A DNA stretch of 64,000 bases from Oxyruncus cristatus. Lineage: Eukaryota > Chordata > Aves > Passeriformes > Cotingidae. The notes under the pieces were generated by a model. The model had not been told where the DNA came from. It searched no databases and was given only the letters and a program-made list of their open reading frames with translations. Shown here piece after piece: positions 12,031-24,235 of the stretch (position 1 is the first letter of the stretch; the number at the start of each line of letters is the position of its first letter). The stretch is from the NCBI GenBank assembly GCA_013399855.1, contig VXAY01002880.1:565004-629003 (forward strand), given 5' to 3'. Made by a program: the position numbers and the translations under genes.

Positions 12031-12081
12031 CAGTAGATCATAAAACTCTAAGGAGTTGAACGAAGGTTTTCTCAGTTCTAC
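12031..12081 (-). CDS. Exon of unidentified minus-strand gene (51 bp)
   Basis: The acceptor has a long pyrimidine run (ttcattttttgttcag) and the donor is CTG/GTAAGTG, close to consensus. The frame encodes VELRKPSFNSLEFYDLL, is in phase 0 at both ends, and is the only open frame of the three. It follows the phase-0 exon at 19770-19814 across an intron of about 7.7 kb and precedes the candidate at 5959-5991. The family is not recognised. The strength here lies in the sites and in phase agreement, not in any motif. Confidence 0.5.
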
Positions 12082-15000
12082 CTGAACAAAAAATGAAATT
12101 CAGCCCTTCCAGGACATTTTAAATGAGTTCTGGTAGAATATGCATTAGAAAACAAGTATCTCTTGAATTTGCAGCTAAAAGACTTCAGAATAATTGGTTT
12201 TTTTTTTCTGACACTAAATTAAAATAACATTTTCACTATCTCATGAAGTTAATGTCTACAACTCCTTCTTCAGGCTATTTTAATCTTTTCTCTGTCCCCT
12301 GGGTAGCCTTTTTTTCAGGGAAGGGACTGGGCCAATGTCCTATGAGGTTGTCAGAAGCACACTAACTTATTTGGATTTTGGATCCATTTAAGGACTTTGT
12401 CTTTGCTCAGTGAAGAGACATTCAGGAGATTCTTTCTTCTGAGACCCTTTAGTGAAATTGTTTCTTGTGTATTTTTTCAGTGCTCTCTAGAACTTCATCA
12501 TCCCCCATTTATTTACTATCCTCTCTTAGTACAATTTCTATCTACTGCTCTAACAAGGATACTATTGATGATATCCTGGACACCATCTGCCACCAAAATA
12601 GTTAGAGTGACTTTCATCCATTCTGCTTGAAATTACCTTTTATTTTAAATCACTCACAGAATAGGCTAACTGGTAAAGTCTTGTGACTATTACTTCTGGT
12701 AAGTTTTGGCCCATAAAAAAGAAAATAATTGCTAACTTTGCTGCTTGAGTTCACAAGTAGTAATGACACAGAACACTGGTAATGATTTTGTCATTTGTCC
12801 TGTATTCTCAACATTAATTACTCAGCTTTTCTGTCTATGCCTTGATTATTTTCACCGTAACTTGGTTAAAACAGGCACATTTTTGAGGAACAAATTCATT
12901 TCCACACTTAGTAGTTACATGATGACGTATTCCTTGTGAGAGGGGCTAGGTCTTTTAATTTCTTGTACCACCACAGGGTGGCTGTGGTGGGATGTTGAGG
13001 CAGCTGAGTACCATTTGCCTGGGTGCAGTGGTACCCAAGACCGGACTAGGGCCTGTGAAAGGTGTCATACGTGGGTAGATTGCTATTGTCACCAGATCTG
13101 CTGTGTTTCTCCTCTGACTCCTGGATCACTCCTGAGAAGGAGTTTTTCCAGAACAGGTACAACACATCACAGACAGCCTGTGATTTCTGGTTGAAGGCTC
13201 CTTATGTAGAACATGAAAGATGTACAATGATAAACTGACCCATTCTCCAAGATAACACTCACTGTCATCTGTCTCAGATGAAATCTTGAATCCTTAGGAG
13301 AAAGATACCATCCATAAGGCCTTAGGTATCTGGCACAGACAATAATAAACATTAGCTGAACTATACCTGCTAATTTTGTGCATGTTAGCTAGCACACAAA
13401 TTTGCAAGAAAAATACTACTACTTATATGTTAATCATTCACATGCAAGTCAGTACATTCCACCTCATTTTTGTTCAGAGCCAATCCGTGGATACATGCAG
13501 CAGCTCAGTTGGCCTAAAATTATTCAGCTTTGTGCCAGAGTCCTCAAAGAGAATATTACAAAATGGAAATAAAAGGAGATAATCGGTCTCCAAAAAATGC
13601 AGTGTTTGTGGGTATATCAGCAAGCTCTGACAAAGGCCCATCAGCTTACGTAAGGTTCTGAGAAAATTGCGGCTTTTGTCCTAGAATAGCTTTTTGGAAT
13701 GGAAAAATGAACTATGTTCATCACAGTTCAGTTATTTTTAACCAATATTTTTATTTGGAGGTGTTGCAAATGCAGCCAGAAGATGAAACTCTCTGTCTCC
13801 TATGCTTATTTGTAGGGATATATGAATAAATTCTCTGTTGCTGGAGTTTTTCACATGGCTTTCTGCGAAGAATAAGCTCTAGTCTAACAAATGACCTTTT
13901 GTTGATTTATCCTAGAACTGCATCCTTTCTTTCAGCTGAGTGCTATATGGTAAATCAGAGGTTTAGCTCGTAGAAGGAAGCCACACAGGAATCTGTTTAA
14001 TTCACCAAGGTCATAAGCTCACCATATGTGGCTGCACAGAGGATTTTTTTTTTTTTTCCAAAGCTAATTGGGCTTAGAGCTAGGCAAGTGATTACACATC
14101 CTCTTAATCACAGGTAAAGATGCATTTCAAGCTGGGAATCACGCCTTTATACCTTCTCTTACACAGTGTTTTTTTCTGCTAGAGCTGCTACTCATTTCCT
14201 AGACTGGCATGGTGCCTTCTTGTAAATTAATTGAGGACTTGCTGAATAGCAGAGATGTCAGTCAATTATGTGTTTATAAAAGAAACCTGCATTTTAGTAT
14301 AGGTACCAATTCATTCTAAAGAGCTATTCTGTGAGTGTAGAACCAAAACAGATACACAGTGACCTTTCTGAGCTGCAAACCTTGATACCCCTTTTAAAAC
14401 TGCCACTTTGCTTACCTTAAGAAAGACTAAAATAAATTTCAGGGAAATACATACTTGCAATCAAGATAGATTTTGCTCTTGGTTTTGAGTTTACAACACT
14501 TTGGTCACTAACAGATTTTAAAAAGTCAATGCTATTTGTAAGAAAATGATTTTGACATTTTCATGATGACACTTAATCATAACTTAACATGATTTAAACA
14601 GGTGGCCAGGTGTACCATCCCAAGAATTAAATTTGTTGAAAAGAAGTAATATACAGATTTTTTCATGCAAGTGCCCTCTGAATTTTTTATTCAGGTTAAA
14701 GGTGATTTGAACAAATGGAGGAATTTAATAAAGCACTTTTCAGAGCTAATAATTAGCCCCATTGTGGAGTGTTTCATAATGGGAATGGTAAAACATGTTA
14801 TGGTCTATTTTTTAGAACATTTTGATTTTAGTGTCACAAAAGATGAGACCTACTGGGCTATTTCAAAAGTGACAATGTCCTTGGTAACAAGATTCAATAT
14901 GTGAATTAAGGATTATGTAAATCACATGGGAAGAAAGAGTCTGCAGCTGAGGTACGGTCTATTACACTGCAGCCGCTGAACAAAAATTATGATGGTTTTG

Positions 15001-16438
15001 GTCAGAAAACAGTCTGGGAAGAAAGATGTAGAAAACATTTGTGGATTTTAAATATGAAAACACATTTACTTTTGCTAAGTAAATTAGTCTTTATAAAGTT
15101 CCTTAATATCTGAATATTGACTAATAAATCTGTGGTATTAATTCTGCTTCCTGGCATGAAAATATTTCTTATCATTGAAAGGGCTCTTGTTTTCTTGTAA
15201 AGTGAACCAAGTTATTTGCTGAGCTTTTTCAGCAAGCTTACTGGTGAGAGACAGGGTAAGACAACCTGACAACTACTCTGCATTCCTGAGTTAAGAGTAC
15301 AAATTCTTGCTTAAGTGAAAATGTCCCCGTGGTTCCCAATGATGATGCTATTGTTAATGTAAAAAAGGTATATTTCTCCTTTTACTCTTCATTTTCATGC
15401 TTCTAGAACTGAATCTTTTGGGATAAGGGGCCAGTTCCTTGCCTTATTTTTTCACCCTAAATGCCAAAGACTTAGACTTATGTGTCTATTTTGAAGTTAA
15501 AGGTATTTCAGAGGCTTCAGAGTTGTTATTTTGCATACACTTAAAACTATCACTAAAAAATATCATGCAAGATGAAGTGAATGATGCTTAATTTGTTCTG
15601 AGTTTTATCTCAGGTCTAAGAGAAGAATACAGCATCCAATCATAAAAGAGTTTGTTTTTGGAGACCTGCCAAAACAAAGAAAAGAGGTGCTAGCAAAATC
15701 AGACCTTTCACATGAGGTTTTCCTTGCTGTGGCTGGCTCAACTTTGTTGTTTGAGATGCTCGCTCAGAAACAGGAGACATAGTTCTGGCTTCCCCTCCTG
15801 TTATTTTCAGCCTCTTTGCAAGTGTATGCCTTACACACCAAGGTGGATGAATAGCCTGCTTAGATGGAGGTATTATTTTCCTTATGACAAAGGTCTTTAT
15901 TCCCTTCATGTACTGAAAACTGGGTTTAAAAAAACCCAATTAATAAAAAAGCTCAGATTAAAACCAATTTCACCTAATAACCCAAACACAGAGTTTTGAG
16001 TACATTTTTAACAAACTGCCTTAATAAAATGGCAAGATACTTATAGATAGAAATGCCATGGTTTATTACTCTATCTAAAATTGAAAATCACTGTCTAACC
16101 TCACACTTAAAGCAACAGCTGGGAAGCTGTAACTTGCGACAAACTAATATTACACAGTGGGAAGCAACGCAAGAGCAGGAGACATTCCTCTGAAAAATGG
16201 CAACTACAAGAGACAGAATGACTTTTTTTGGCTACCAGTAATGATCATTCTGGCCAAATGCAAACTGCGCTGAACTAGAAACATTGTTAAGAGACTCTTT
16301 TAAAAAAGGTACTGCTTCAACTGCACGGTTATTATCTTCCTTTTCATTCCTTTTTTTGTAATAAATGGGGGGAATAAATGTGTTTATACTTAAACGAAAA
16401 ATTTATCTAAAAGAGAAAATTATTTAAACACAGTGAAG
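12082..16438. other. AT-rich stretch, probable intron
   Basis: It includes a GC-richer patch at 12960-13160 with an imperfect CCACCACA...TGTGGTGG hairpin, and a poly-T run near 14043-14057. I see no repeat family here. Apart from the weak candidate at 13263-13292, no exon is supported. Confidence 0.35.
13263..13292 (-). CDS. Weak candidate micro-exon (30 bp)
   Basis: On the minus strand, a pyrimidine-rich acceptor (ggtatctttctcctaag) and a donor GACA/GTGAGTG enclose 30 bp reading DSRFHLRQMT in phase 0 to 0. It would fit between the exons at 19770 and 12031 without breaking the frame. A second frame is also open and the segment is tiny, so chance is a serious alternative. Confidence 0.2.
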
Positions 16439-16500
16439 TGGGTTTTTTGGGGGGGGTTGGTTTTGGTTAGGTTTGGTTTTCTACTGGTTTTGGTGAGTGT
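16439..16500 (+). repeat. G/T-rich low-complexity tract
   Basis: A run of nine G is followed by GG and GGTT-type units. The tract sits where the 3' tail of the antisense CR1 should be, so that tail is either lost or replaced. Confidence 0.7.
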
Positions 16501-16509
16501 ATGTAAGGC

Positions 16510-16692
16510 ATACAACCATTGACCTAACACTCTCAGATCCACCACTAAACCATGTCCCCAAGCCATGCATGCTTGTGCTTTAAACACCTCTAGGGATGGT
16601 AATTCAACCACTTTCCTGGGCATTCTGTTTGAGTGCTTGACTACCTTTACAGTGAAGAAATTTTTCCTGCTATCCAGCCTAAATCATCCCAA
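16510..16692 (-). mobile_element. Antisense CR1, first half (host of a nested insertion)
   Basis: It reads as reverse CR1 3' sequence: 'accattgacctaacact', 'ccactaaaccatgtcccc', 'ctctagggatggtaattcaacc' and 'gaagaaatttttcctgc'. It breaks off at 'cctaaatcatccc' and resumes at 17224 with a near copy of those bases, so both halves are one older element. Confidence 0.85.
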
Positions 16693-17227
16693 GAGAGGTA
16701 ATTGTCCCTCAGTGGGGAAGCACTGGTGTGGCTTCACTTTGTGCAGCTCTGGGCACCACAATATATGAAAGCTATAAAGCTATTAGAGAGCTTCAAAAAG
16801 AGGGCTACAAAGATAGTGAAGTGCATAGAGGTAAAACCATACAAGGAGTGGCTGAGGTCACTGGGTCTGTTCAGCCTGGAGAAGAGGAGTCTGAGAGAGA
16901 CCTCATCACAGTCTACAATTTCCCTGTGAGGGGAAGAGGAGGTGCAGGCACTGGTCTCATCTCTGTGATGACCAGTGACAGGACACAAGGGAATGGCCTG
17001 AAGTTGTGACAGGGGAGGTTTAGGTTGGATATTAGAAAAAAGTTCTTCACCCAGAGGGTGGTTGGGCAGTGAAACAGGCCTCCTAAAGAAGTGGTCATAG
17101 CACCAAGCTTGACAGAGTTCAAGGAGTATTTGGACACTGCTCTCAGGTACATGGTGTGATTCTTGGGGCTGTCCTGTACAGGGCCAGGAGTTGGACTTAG
17201 TTTATCCTTGGATATTCTATGATTCTA
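16693..17227 (+). mobile_element. CR1 LINE 3' part inserted within another CR1
   Basis: It runs in sense orientation through 'tgtgcagctctgggcacc', 'ctgttcagcctggagaagag', 'gaggtttaggttggatatta' and 'aaaagttcttcacccagag' to the tail 'attctatgattcta'. The 5' end is truncated as usual for CR1. It is complete at its 3' end and splits the antisense CR1 on either side. Open frames in this block are CR1 frames, not host genes. Confidence 0.9.
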
Positions 17228-17440
17228 AATCTTCCCTAGTGAAACTGGAGGCCATCTCCTCTTCTACTTTCACTTGTTAATTAGAAGAAGCTTTGTTGCC
17301 CTTCTCTGGATATACTCCAGCACCTCAGGGTCTTTCTTGTACTGCATGGCCCAAAACTCAGTGCAGGACTCAAGGTATGGCCTCACCAGTATGAGGACAA
17401 GGGGACAGTCACTGTCCTAATCCCACTCACCGCATTTCCC
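17228..17440 (-). mobile_element. Antisense CR1, second half
   Basis: It continues the element broken at 16692: 'gaggccatctcctctt', then after an internal deletion 'ttgcccttctctgga', 'actccagcacctcagg' and 'tatggcctcaccagt'. It fades near 17440. Confidence 0.85.
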
Positions 17441-17642
17441 TATTACACATAATTGCTGACTCTTAAGGTTTTAGCTCATGTAGTTAAACAGAATAGGATT
17501 TTAAACAGATGTTTGTATGCCCATGAAGGGTTACCTGGAAAAGCAGAACACTAACCTGGAAGTGTCTTCACTTACACCAGTGTCAAAACAACAGCCCATG
17601 GGAATGGATGAGAACACTATGTACTGTGTTTCTTTAGAAAGG

Positions 17643-17711
17643 GAGACAAATGTAGACAAATTTAGAGACAAATTTAGACAAAATTTAGACAAATTTTAGA
17701 TTTAGACAAAT
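17643..17711 (+). repeat. Short imperfect tandem repeat, unit about 10-12 bp
   Basis: About six or seven units of the type AGACAAATTT follow one another, with small length differences between them. The short frame across it is not considered coding. Confidence 0.85.
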
Positions 17712-19769
17712 TACTGGTTACTAAGGTTCTACAGATATTTTTTGCAGTAAGTAAATAATGAGAATTGAAATTTCTGCATCCCTATCCCTTTTCCTATCAT
17801 TACCTAGGCTGTAGTCTATCTCCCCTTCCTGACTAGTTGGTGAGACTGGAGCAAGAAAGATGATGGAGATCTGCAGCTAGAGAGAAAAAGAGTGGTGATC
17901 GTGATTTCAAATCAGCTAACTGCCTTCTAAGTGATATGCTTGATACTTGAGTGTTTCCTCTTGTCTTTCAGTAATGCCTCATTGCAAAAAATAAGCTCCA
18001 AGGCTCAAATAAGAGAATATTTTCTTGTTAGCTTAGGAAAATATGAATTAAAAAAAAACATTGTGAAATGTGCTATAGTTCAAATAATATCACACTGACT
18101 CATATAGCTAAGTATGGTAAAAAGATTTCCCTCAGCTGACAAAAAACAGACTGGAAGTTAAATTTCTCCTCTTTCTCTTGTTTAATTTCTTAAATAACTA
18201 ATTATCTTTATTACAACTTCTAACTAGGGAATGGAACTGTCTAATGAACTAAATACAAACCTGAAGAAGTTGGTTTTATTCTTTGTGTTTTCAACAAGTA
18301 GCAATTTGAATTGTTTCACTTTCTAATTCTCTCCAAGGGAAGACATGAAATCCAGGTTTGGATTTGTTTTTTTTTAAAAAAATTTTGAGCCTAGGAGAAC
18401 ACTTAAATGGAATTTTGCCTATTAAATATGAAGTGCTCAAGGCCTGTATCTCCAGATAAATACTTCTTTGTAGGATGTCACAAAGCTGAAAACCTTCTGG
18501 GCTGTTTCTGAAGAGAAATGCAAATCTGACCATTGCTTTAGGAGCAGAAATGTTAATCCAATGTGAAATTAGGAAATCTAAAGTAATTTCAGTCTTCTGG
18601 TTATAGAGCTGCTACCTTTACTCTTCACTTAACCTTTTTTCTTCTGTATCTGTGGCAAGGAACTCTGGAAACTTTGAAATTTCTAAACTGATCCAGTCTG
18701 GGGATTTAAGATTTCCAGTTTTTATGCTAGGACCCTTGAGAACTGTACTTAGATGAGCTGTAGTCCTTGGCTCCGACTTGTCTCAAAACTTTTAAAGTCA
18801 AAAAATTCTGTGAGTAAAAATGCTTATTCTATTGGAATTTCAAAAATAGAACATCTCTTACTTTTGCTACTCTTTTGAAATTTCTGTTCTGAGGAAATTT
18901 TTTTCTAACCCATTCTAGAAAGTAACGTCCTTATAAGAAAAGCAGAAATAGGGTCAAGCAGTGACACGCTCACTTAGCATTTCAAAACCTAGTGGTAGTC
19001 AAAGAGCCAAGGTATGCTCTAATTTATGTGAAATGGAAGGGAAGAAATTGTGCTTAGTGTAGTAATACAATTGTAACAATATCAAAATATAATGACCACA
19101 ACATAAAATTCTGTACTTTATCATTTGTGTCGTAGTTTTCTCTAGGTGTTACTTCTTTGAGTACTTATGCTATCAGCAGTCACATTGATGAATATCCTAC
19201 ACTGATAAAAGTTAGAAGAAATGTTTGATATTTATTGAGAAAAGGCACCAGGACAGTGAGATACCACAGACAGATTTGCTGATGTAAGTTACTCATGAAC
19301 CCTCTTTCTGCAGCCATTTCTGATCACATTTACTTTGTGGAGTTCTTTGGTCTGGGGAAAATGCAGAATCTTTTACTACAGCATAAAGTATGAGACGAGT
19401 CACTTAATGATCTATCACAGCATCTTGCATTAAACAAGAGGATTTACTTAGCTGGGAACTGCTTGAGGTACAGACCTTGTACTTCTGAATCCCAGTTAAA
19501 TGCAGATTTATTTTTTTTTTCTCTAGATAGGTGGAATTCTGTTGACTTTATCAATTAGAGAGATTAACTGTTATAGCCATTCCGAATGAATTATATTCTA
19601 CAATAGTTTTCTCAATAATTTCCTCTTAATAACTGCTCTCTTCTGCATTGATAATGAGGATGACCTATGATTGCAATTATGTCTCTCCTTTGGCCATTTA
19701 ATGACAACACCACAAAGGAGAAAAGTACTGCTGCTATGCTGGAATAGAAAGTTATTCTAAAATACTTAC
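17712..19769. other. AT-rich stretch, probable intron
   Basis: Nothing recognised. A 27-bp minus-strand open segment near 18865-18895 has a donor-like CAAAA/GTAAGAG and a modest acceptor, but it is too short to support. Confidence 0.4.
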
Positions 19770-19814
19770 GATCGAACATTTTCTGTAGGTAATCAACCAT
19801 TCAGGAACAATTAT
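19770..19814 (-). CDS. Exon of unidentified minus-strand gene (45 bp)
   Basis: The acceptor is pyrimidine rich (actttgatctttctcag) and the donor is ATC/GTAAGTA, nearly consensus. The single open frame reads IIVPEWLITYRKCSI in phase 0 at both ends; the other two frames have stops. It follows the exon at 26048-26165, which also ends in phase 0, across an intron of about 6.2 kb. The longer minus-strand frame at 19612-19800 runs through the donor into intron and is not the product. Confidence 0.5.
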
Positions 19815-21990
19815 CTGAGAAAGATCAAAGTTTTAATTAAAGCAATTTAAGACATACTAAACATAATTTGTCACAGAACACACAATGAGTATCATGACAC
19901 TTGTGAACAATGTTCTCTTGTCACGTGCAAATCACAGAAATAAGCACTGTTGAGGTAATTTCTGCTTCCACTGAGCTAATTAAGCATTTTGAATTCTATC
20001 TTGATTCCCCTCAAAACAGCATGTTCCTCAAAGTTTATTAAACTTTTGGTTTTGTGCTTAGCCTACTGGTTGCGAAATAAATTCCCAATTACCATAAATG
20101 TGGTAACAAAATCCACATTAATATATGTGTTAAGTTTCTGTGTTGTGTGGCACAGATGAGAACATATGAGAACACTTTAACCAGTGTATAGTTCACTGTA
20201 GCAGTTGACCTCTTATAAGAAAACAACTTTTTCTTAATAAGGGAAGATATGTATAAAATCAGTCATTGTAGGTGTTTTGCATGACTGAACTATATATTAA
20301 AAAGCACATTTTAAAATATAATCAAGACCAGAAACTATTCAATGAAGCAAATGACAACACTTATATAGAATCAAAACAAAACCCATAAAATTTGTGGAAC
20401 AATGTCAATCTTAGGGTAGAAAAATGAATGAGACATTTTTAAAGTCCTTTCAGCAGTCCCACGATTTTACTGAAATAAGCAAATTAATGGAATCTTAACT
20501 AATGCATGTTCACTATGTGTTAGTGACTGACCAGAAATAGATAAAAAGAACAATTGTATTTTACAAGTAAAATAAAAGTTTCAGGAATCAAAACAGGGAA
20601 ACCAGTATAGCATGCATCAAGTTGCTGAATATGTATGAGTTTTCTGATGTCTGCAGGAGAAATTATTTCTGCTCTCCTACTTCATAAAAGTGATATGTGG
20701 TGTGCATAGAGAGACTGATCGTAGCATTCCAGAAATTCCTTTTAACACCTTTCTAGTATTTTAAGGGGTACAATATTGAGTGGGGTACTGTTAATATCTC
20801 CATTATACAGATTAAAATTGAATCAAATAAAAACTAAATGCCTTGCTCTTAACTCCTGACATTATTCATTACTATGAGTACAGCTTTGTCCCCAGGATCA
20901 AATTCAGTATGGTGTGAAGTAATACCTATTTCTTTACCCATTTGTCTCAACTCTGGATGATCGATTTCCTAATGGCTGTTCAGAGCACAGACCAGAACAC
21001 TGTAAGTCAGCCTGAGGATGAAGAGCTTTTGCCACAGTTCACTGATATCTATTAACTTCAGGAGGTTTTAGGTCAGATACCATTCTGTATAGAAGATTTG
21101 TTAAGTAGGTACAGCCAAGTTTTGTCTGTCTCTGGCATAGCAATCAACTTTTGCATAAACTTGGGAGCTGTAAAGACTTCCAGGAACTCCTTGCATACCA
21201 TCTTTACCAAACTAGATTATGAAACTCACAGATCTCAAGTTAAAAATCTGTTATTAATGGTAAGTTACTGTAAAACAATAAATCATACACCCCCAACTTT
21301 CAATTGGTGAGAGGACAAATATACGTGATTTACACACTTCGTGATGCCATCAGGGCATACTATATAATGAAGTCCAGTAGGACTGTCAGAATACATATCA
21401 AAAGAAGGGATAAGAAATGCAGTTATACCTCATTCACTATGGTATAATTCTCTAGCACCTACCATGTAACAGTAGGCAATAAAGAGATAATAGGAAGTGT
21501 AGATGTTTCATCTTTGTTTCATCAGTCTATTCCAGAATCACAGGTAAAATCTTCTGGGTTTTAGTATTTTCTGGTTGTTATGTTTCTTCATATAAGAAAG
21601 ATAAGACTATGGCATTCTTAAAATTAACCTATCCTTGCTATTAGAGGTTTTCCAATTCACACTTCAGCTGCTCCTTGTCTGTCTGTTGTCTGTTCTATCT
21701 ACTTTTTCTTTTTTGCTTCTGTCCCAGAAACACGGATTTGCTTAGACACTACATGGTTTAAGGAGAAGAGTGTGAAATGACCAAAGCGTTATTCACATTT
21801 ATTTTTCCCCCATACACACTGCACTTTTGTGCTAAGACAATATGTAAAACAACAAATTTTATCATGCTGCTTTTGCCTAGGAATATTCTCCTTAACCGAG
21901 CAGTGTTCACTGAAGTAGTGGAGACATGTTCTGCAAGAACAATTTTGAGAGTCTTTTTTGTTTAACAATAATAAAAAGAATACAACCAGC
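19815..21990. other. AT-rich stretch, probable intron
   Basis: No repeat family or exon recognised on either strand. Confidence 0.4.
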
Positions 21991-21991
21991 T

Positions 21992-22612
21992 GTCCATGAG
22001 CCACTAGTGTGCCCTTGTGACCAAGAAGGGCAATGTATCCTAGTGTGCATTAGGAATAGCATTGCCAGAGGTCAAGGGAGGTCTAGTGAGGCCACACCTG
22101 GAATGTCACATCCAGTTCTGGGCTCCTCAATACAGAAAAGACATGGAGATCCTCAAGTAGATCCAGTGGAGGGTGACAAATATCATTAAGTGACTGGCAC
22201 ATCTCTCTTCCGAGGAAAGGCTGAAGGAACTGGGCATGGTCAACCTCAAGAAGAGGCAACTGAGGGAGGACCTTAGCAACGTCTGTGAGTAACTAAAGGG
22301 AGAGTGTCAAGAGGATGGAGCCAGGCTAACTTGGGTGGCACCAAGAAACAAGACAAGAGGCAATAGGCAGAAAGCGATGCACAGGAAGTTCCATCTGAAA
22401 ATGAGGAAGAACTTTATTGTGCAGGTGACCATGCACTGGAACAGATTGCCCAGAGAAGCTGTGAAGTCTCCCTCACTGCAGATTTTCGACAACTGTCTGA
22501 ACACAATCCTGTGCAATGTGCTCTGGGATGACCACGCTTGAGCAGGACGGTTGGACCAGATGACTCCCTGTGGTCCTTCCCAACCTTAGCCATTCTGGGA
22601 ATCTGTGATATA
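21992..22612 (+). mobile_element. CR1 LINE, longer 3' part, sense orientation
   Basis: It starts 'ctgtccatgagccactagtgt', passes 'gcattaggaatagcattgcc', 'ggccacacctggaatg' and 'gaggaaaggctgaaggaa', and ends near 'cattctgggaatctgtgata'. At about 620 bp it is the longest clear CR1 piece in the window. It is degenerate, and the frames inside it are remnants or antisense shadows. Confidence 0.9.
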
Positions 22613-23889
22613 CGAGTACATTTATAAATAAATTATGGTTTGGGGTTTTTTTACAATGTCTCACTGATCTGGAAGCAAGATGATCAACATAAATGCTTTT
22701 AATTATCTTCTTTCAAGCAAGTTTACTTTCTAACATATCAGGGAGGTTTTTCGGTTTTTTTCTAATTGGTAGCATGTTTTCCTCACCAAAGGTAAGGTTA
22801 ATGTAAATCCTTCCTCTATTTGCATAAATAAACATTTTCAAGTTAGCTCTACAAAGTATAAGCTTCATGTTGTAACAAATATTTTAATTATTCTTGTATG
22901 TACCCGTCAGGGGTCAGATCTGGGGAGAGGAACCCAATGGAATTGCATGCAGGAAAAAAAAATTTTTACTACTCAGCATATCATTTACGGGTCAGTGGTA
23001 AAGAAAGGTGCCAAGGGAACATATTCTGCGTATAGTCATGTTTATTGGGTAAAATGTTATGCTAGTTTTAAATTAAACCTTTTCATTTACTCTTTTTAAT
23101 TAATACAGTTGTAATACTTATTCTTGAGACATCTGAGCATTCTGCAGATCTTAAGGCCGTATATCGTATATCTGTGATCATTTGGTGGCAAATTTAAATG
23201 AACTTGTCTAACCTTATTGTTTATGTTAGTGGGCTTTTAAGTCTTGATTACATCCAGGATATCTACTTGAGACAGCCTAGGTACTTTGCATGCTCTGCAG
23301 CAGATATTTGATGCTGCAGTTCCTTTCCTCAATCAGATTAGTACTGCTGTATTTACTAGCCTCTTTGTTGTGCTGCCTAGCCCAGCACAGAGCAAGTTAA
23401 TATGTCATGATTACAAGTTTAAACAGTATTCAAAGGATTTCCATATGCCTATATTTCTGGTGTAGTGCAGGAATTAATATTATTAGACTGTACTACTGCA
23501 GTTTTTGAAGATAGATGATGGAATTTTACCTAATTATTCTTGCACAAAAAAAAAAAAGGTGATGAGTTATAAAGGGAAACAATAAAAAAATGAATAACCA
23601 TTTTCTGTCCTTGATAGGTAACTCAAAGAAGAATTTATTTGTTAGAGGGTTCCCATTAACCCTAGTCTTGCCTGTACAGTCTCAGGGAGTTTTGAATGTC
23701 TTCAGATTTTACAGTATTTACAGAGTGTTCCTGTGGCTCTACTTTCTTTCAACAGTTAATCACCCTTTGAATTCAAAAGAAATAACTGTGTCATTACAGT
23801 TAATATCAGCATGACAAATTTAACTTCTGAACTTTTACAGTTCTCAAGACTAACAGTGTTGTTTCCACTGCATGAACTTAATCTATCGT

Positions 23890-24235
23890 AAGCGTGGATC
23901 TTATCACTCTCTACAATTACCTGAGAGGAGGTTGCAGTGAGGTGGGAGTCAGTCTCTTCTCCCAGGTAACAAGTGACAGGATAAGAAGAAATGGCCTCAA
24001 GTTGCAGCAGGGCAGGTTTACACAGGCTGTTAGGAAAAAAATCCTTACTGAGAGAGTTGTCAAACATTGGAACGGGCTGCCCCAGGAAATGGTTGAGTCA
24101 TCATCTCTGGAGTTATTTATGTAGATGTGGCACCTGAGAATATGGTTTAGAGGTTGTCTTGGCAGTGCTGGGTTAACAGCAGGACTCAATGAAATTGGAG
24201 GACTTTTTCAACCTAAATTGTTCTATGATTCTACA
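23890..24235 (+). mobile_element. CR1 LINE 3' end, sense orientation
   Basis: Typical order: 'atcactctctacaattacctg', 'gaggaggttgcagtgaggtg', 'ggcctcaagttgcagcag', 'cattggaacgggctgcccc', and the tail 'ttctatgattcta'. It is 5' truncated. Open frames at 23894-24189 on both strands belong to it. Confidence 0.9.

Noticed and set aside
16565..17152. Five overlapping open frames on both strands
   Set aside because: They are frames of the nested CR1 elements.
17643..17711. CRISPR-like array
   Set aside because: The units are contiguous, only 10-12 bp, and lack spacers; the DNA is of vertebrate type.
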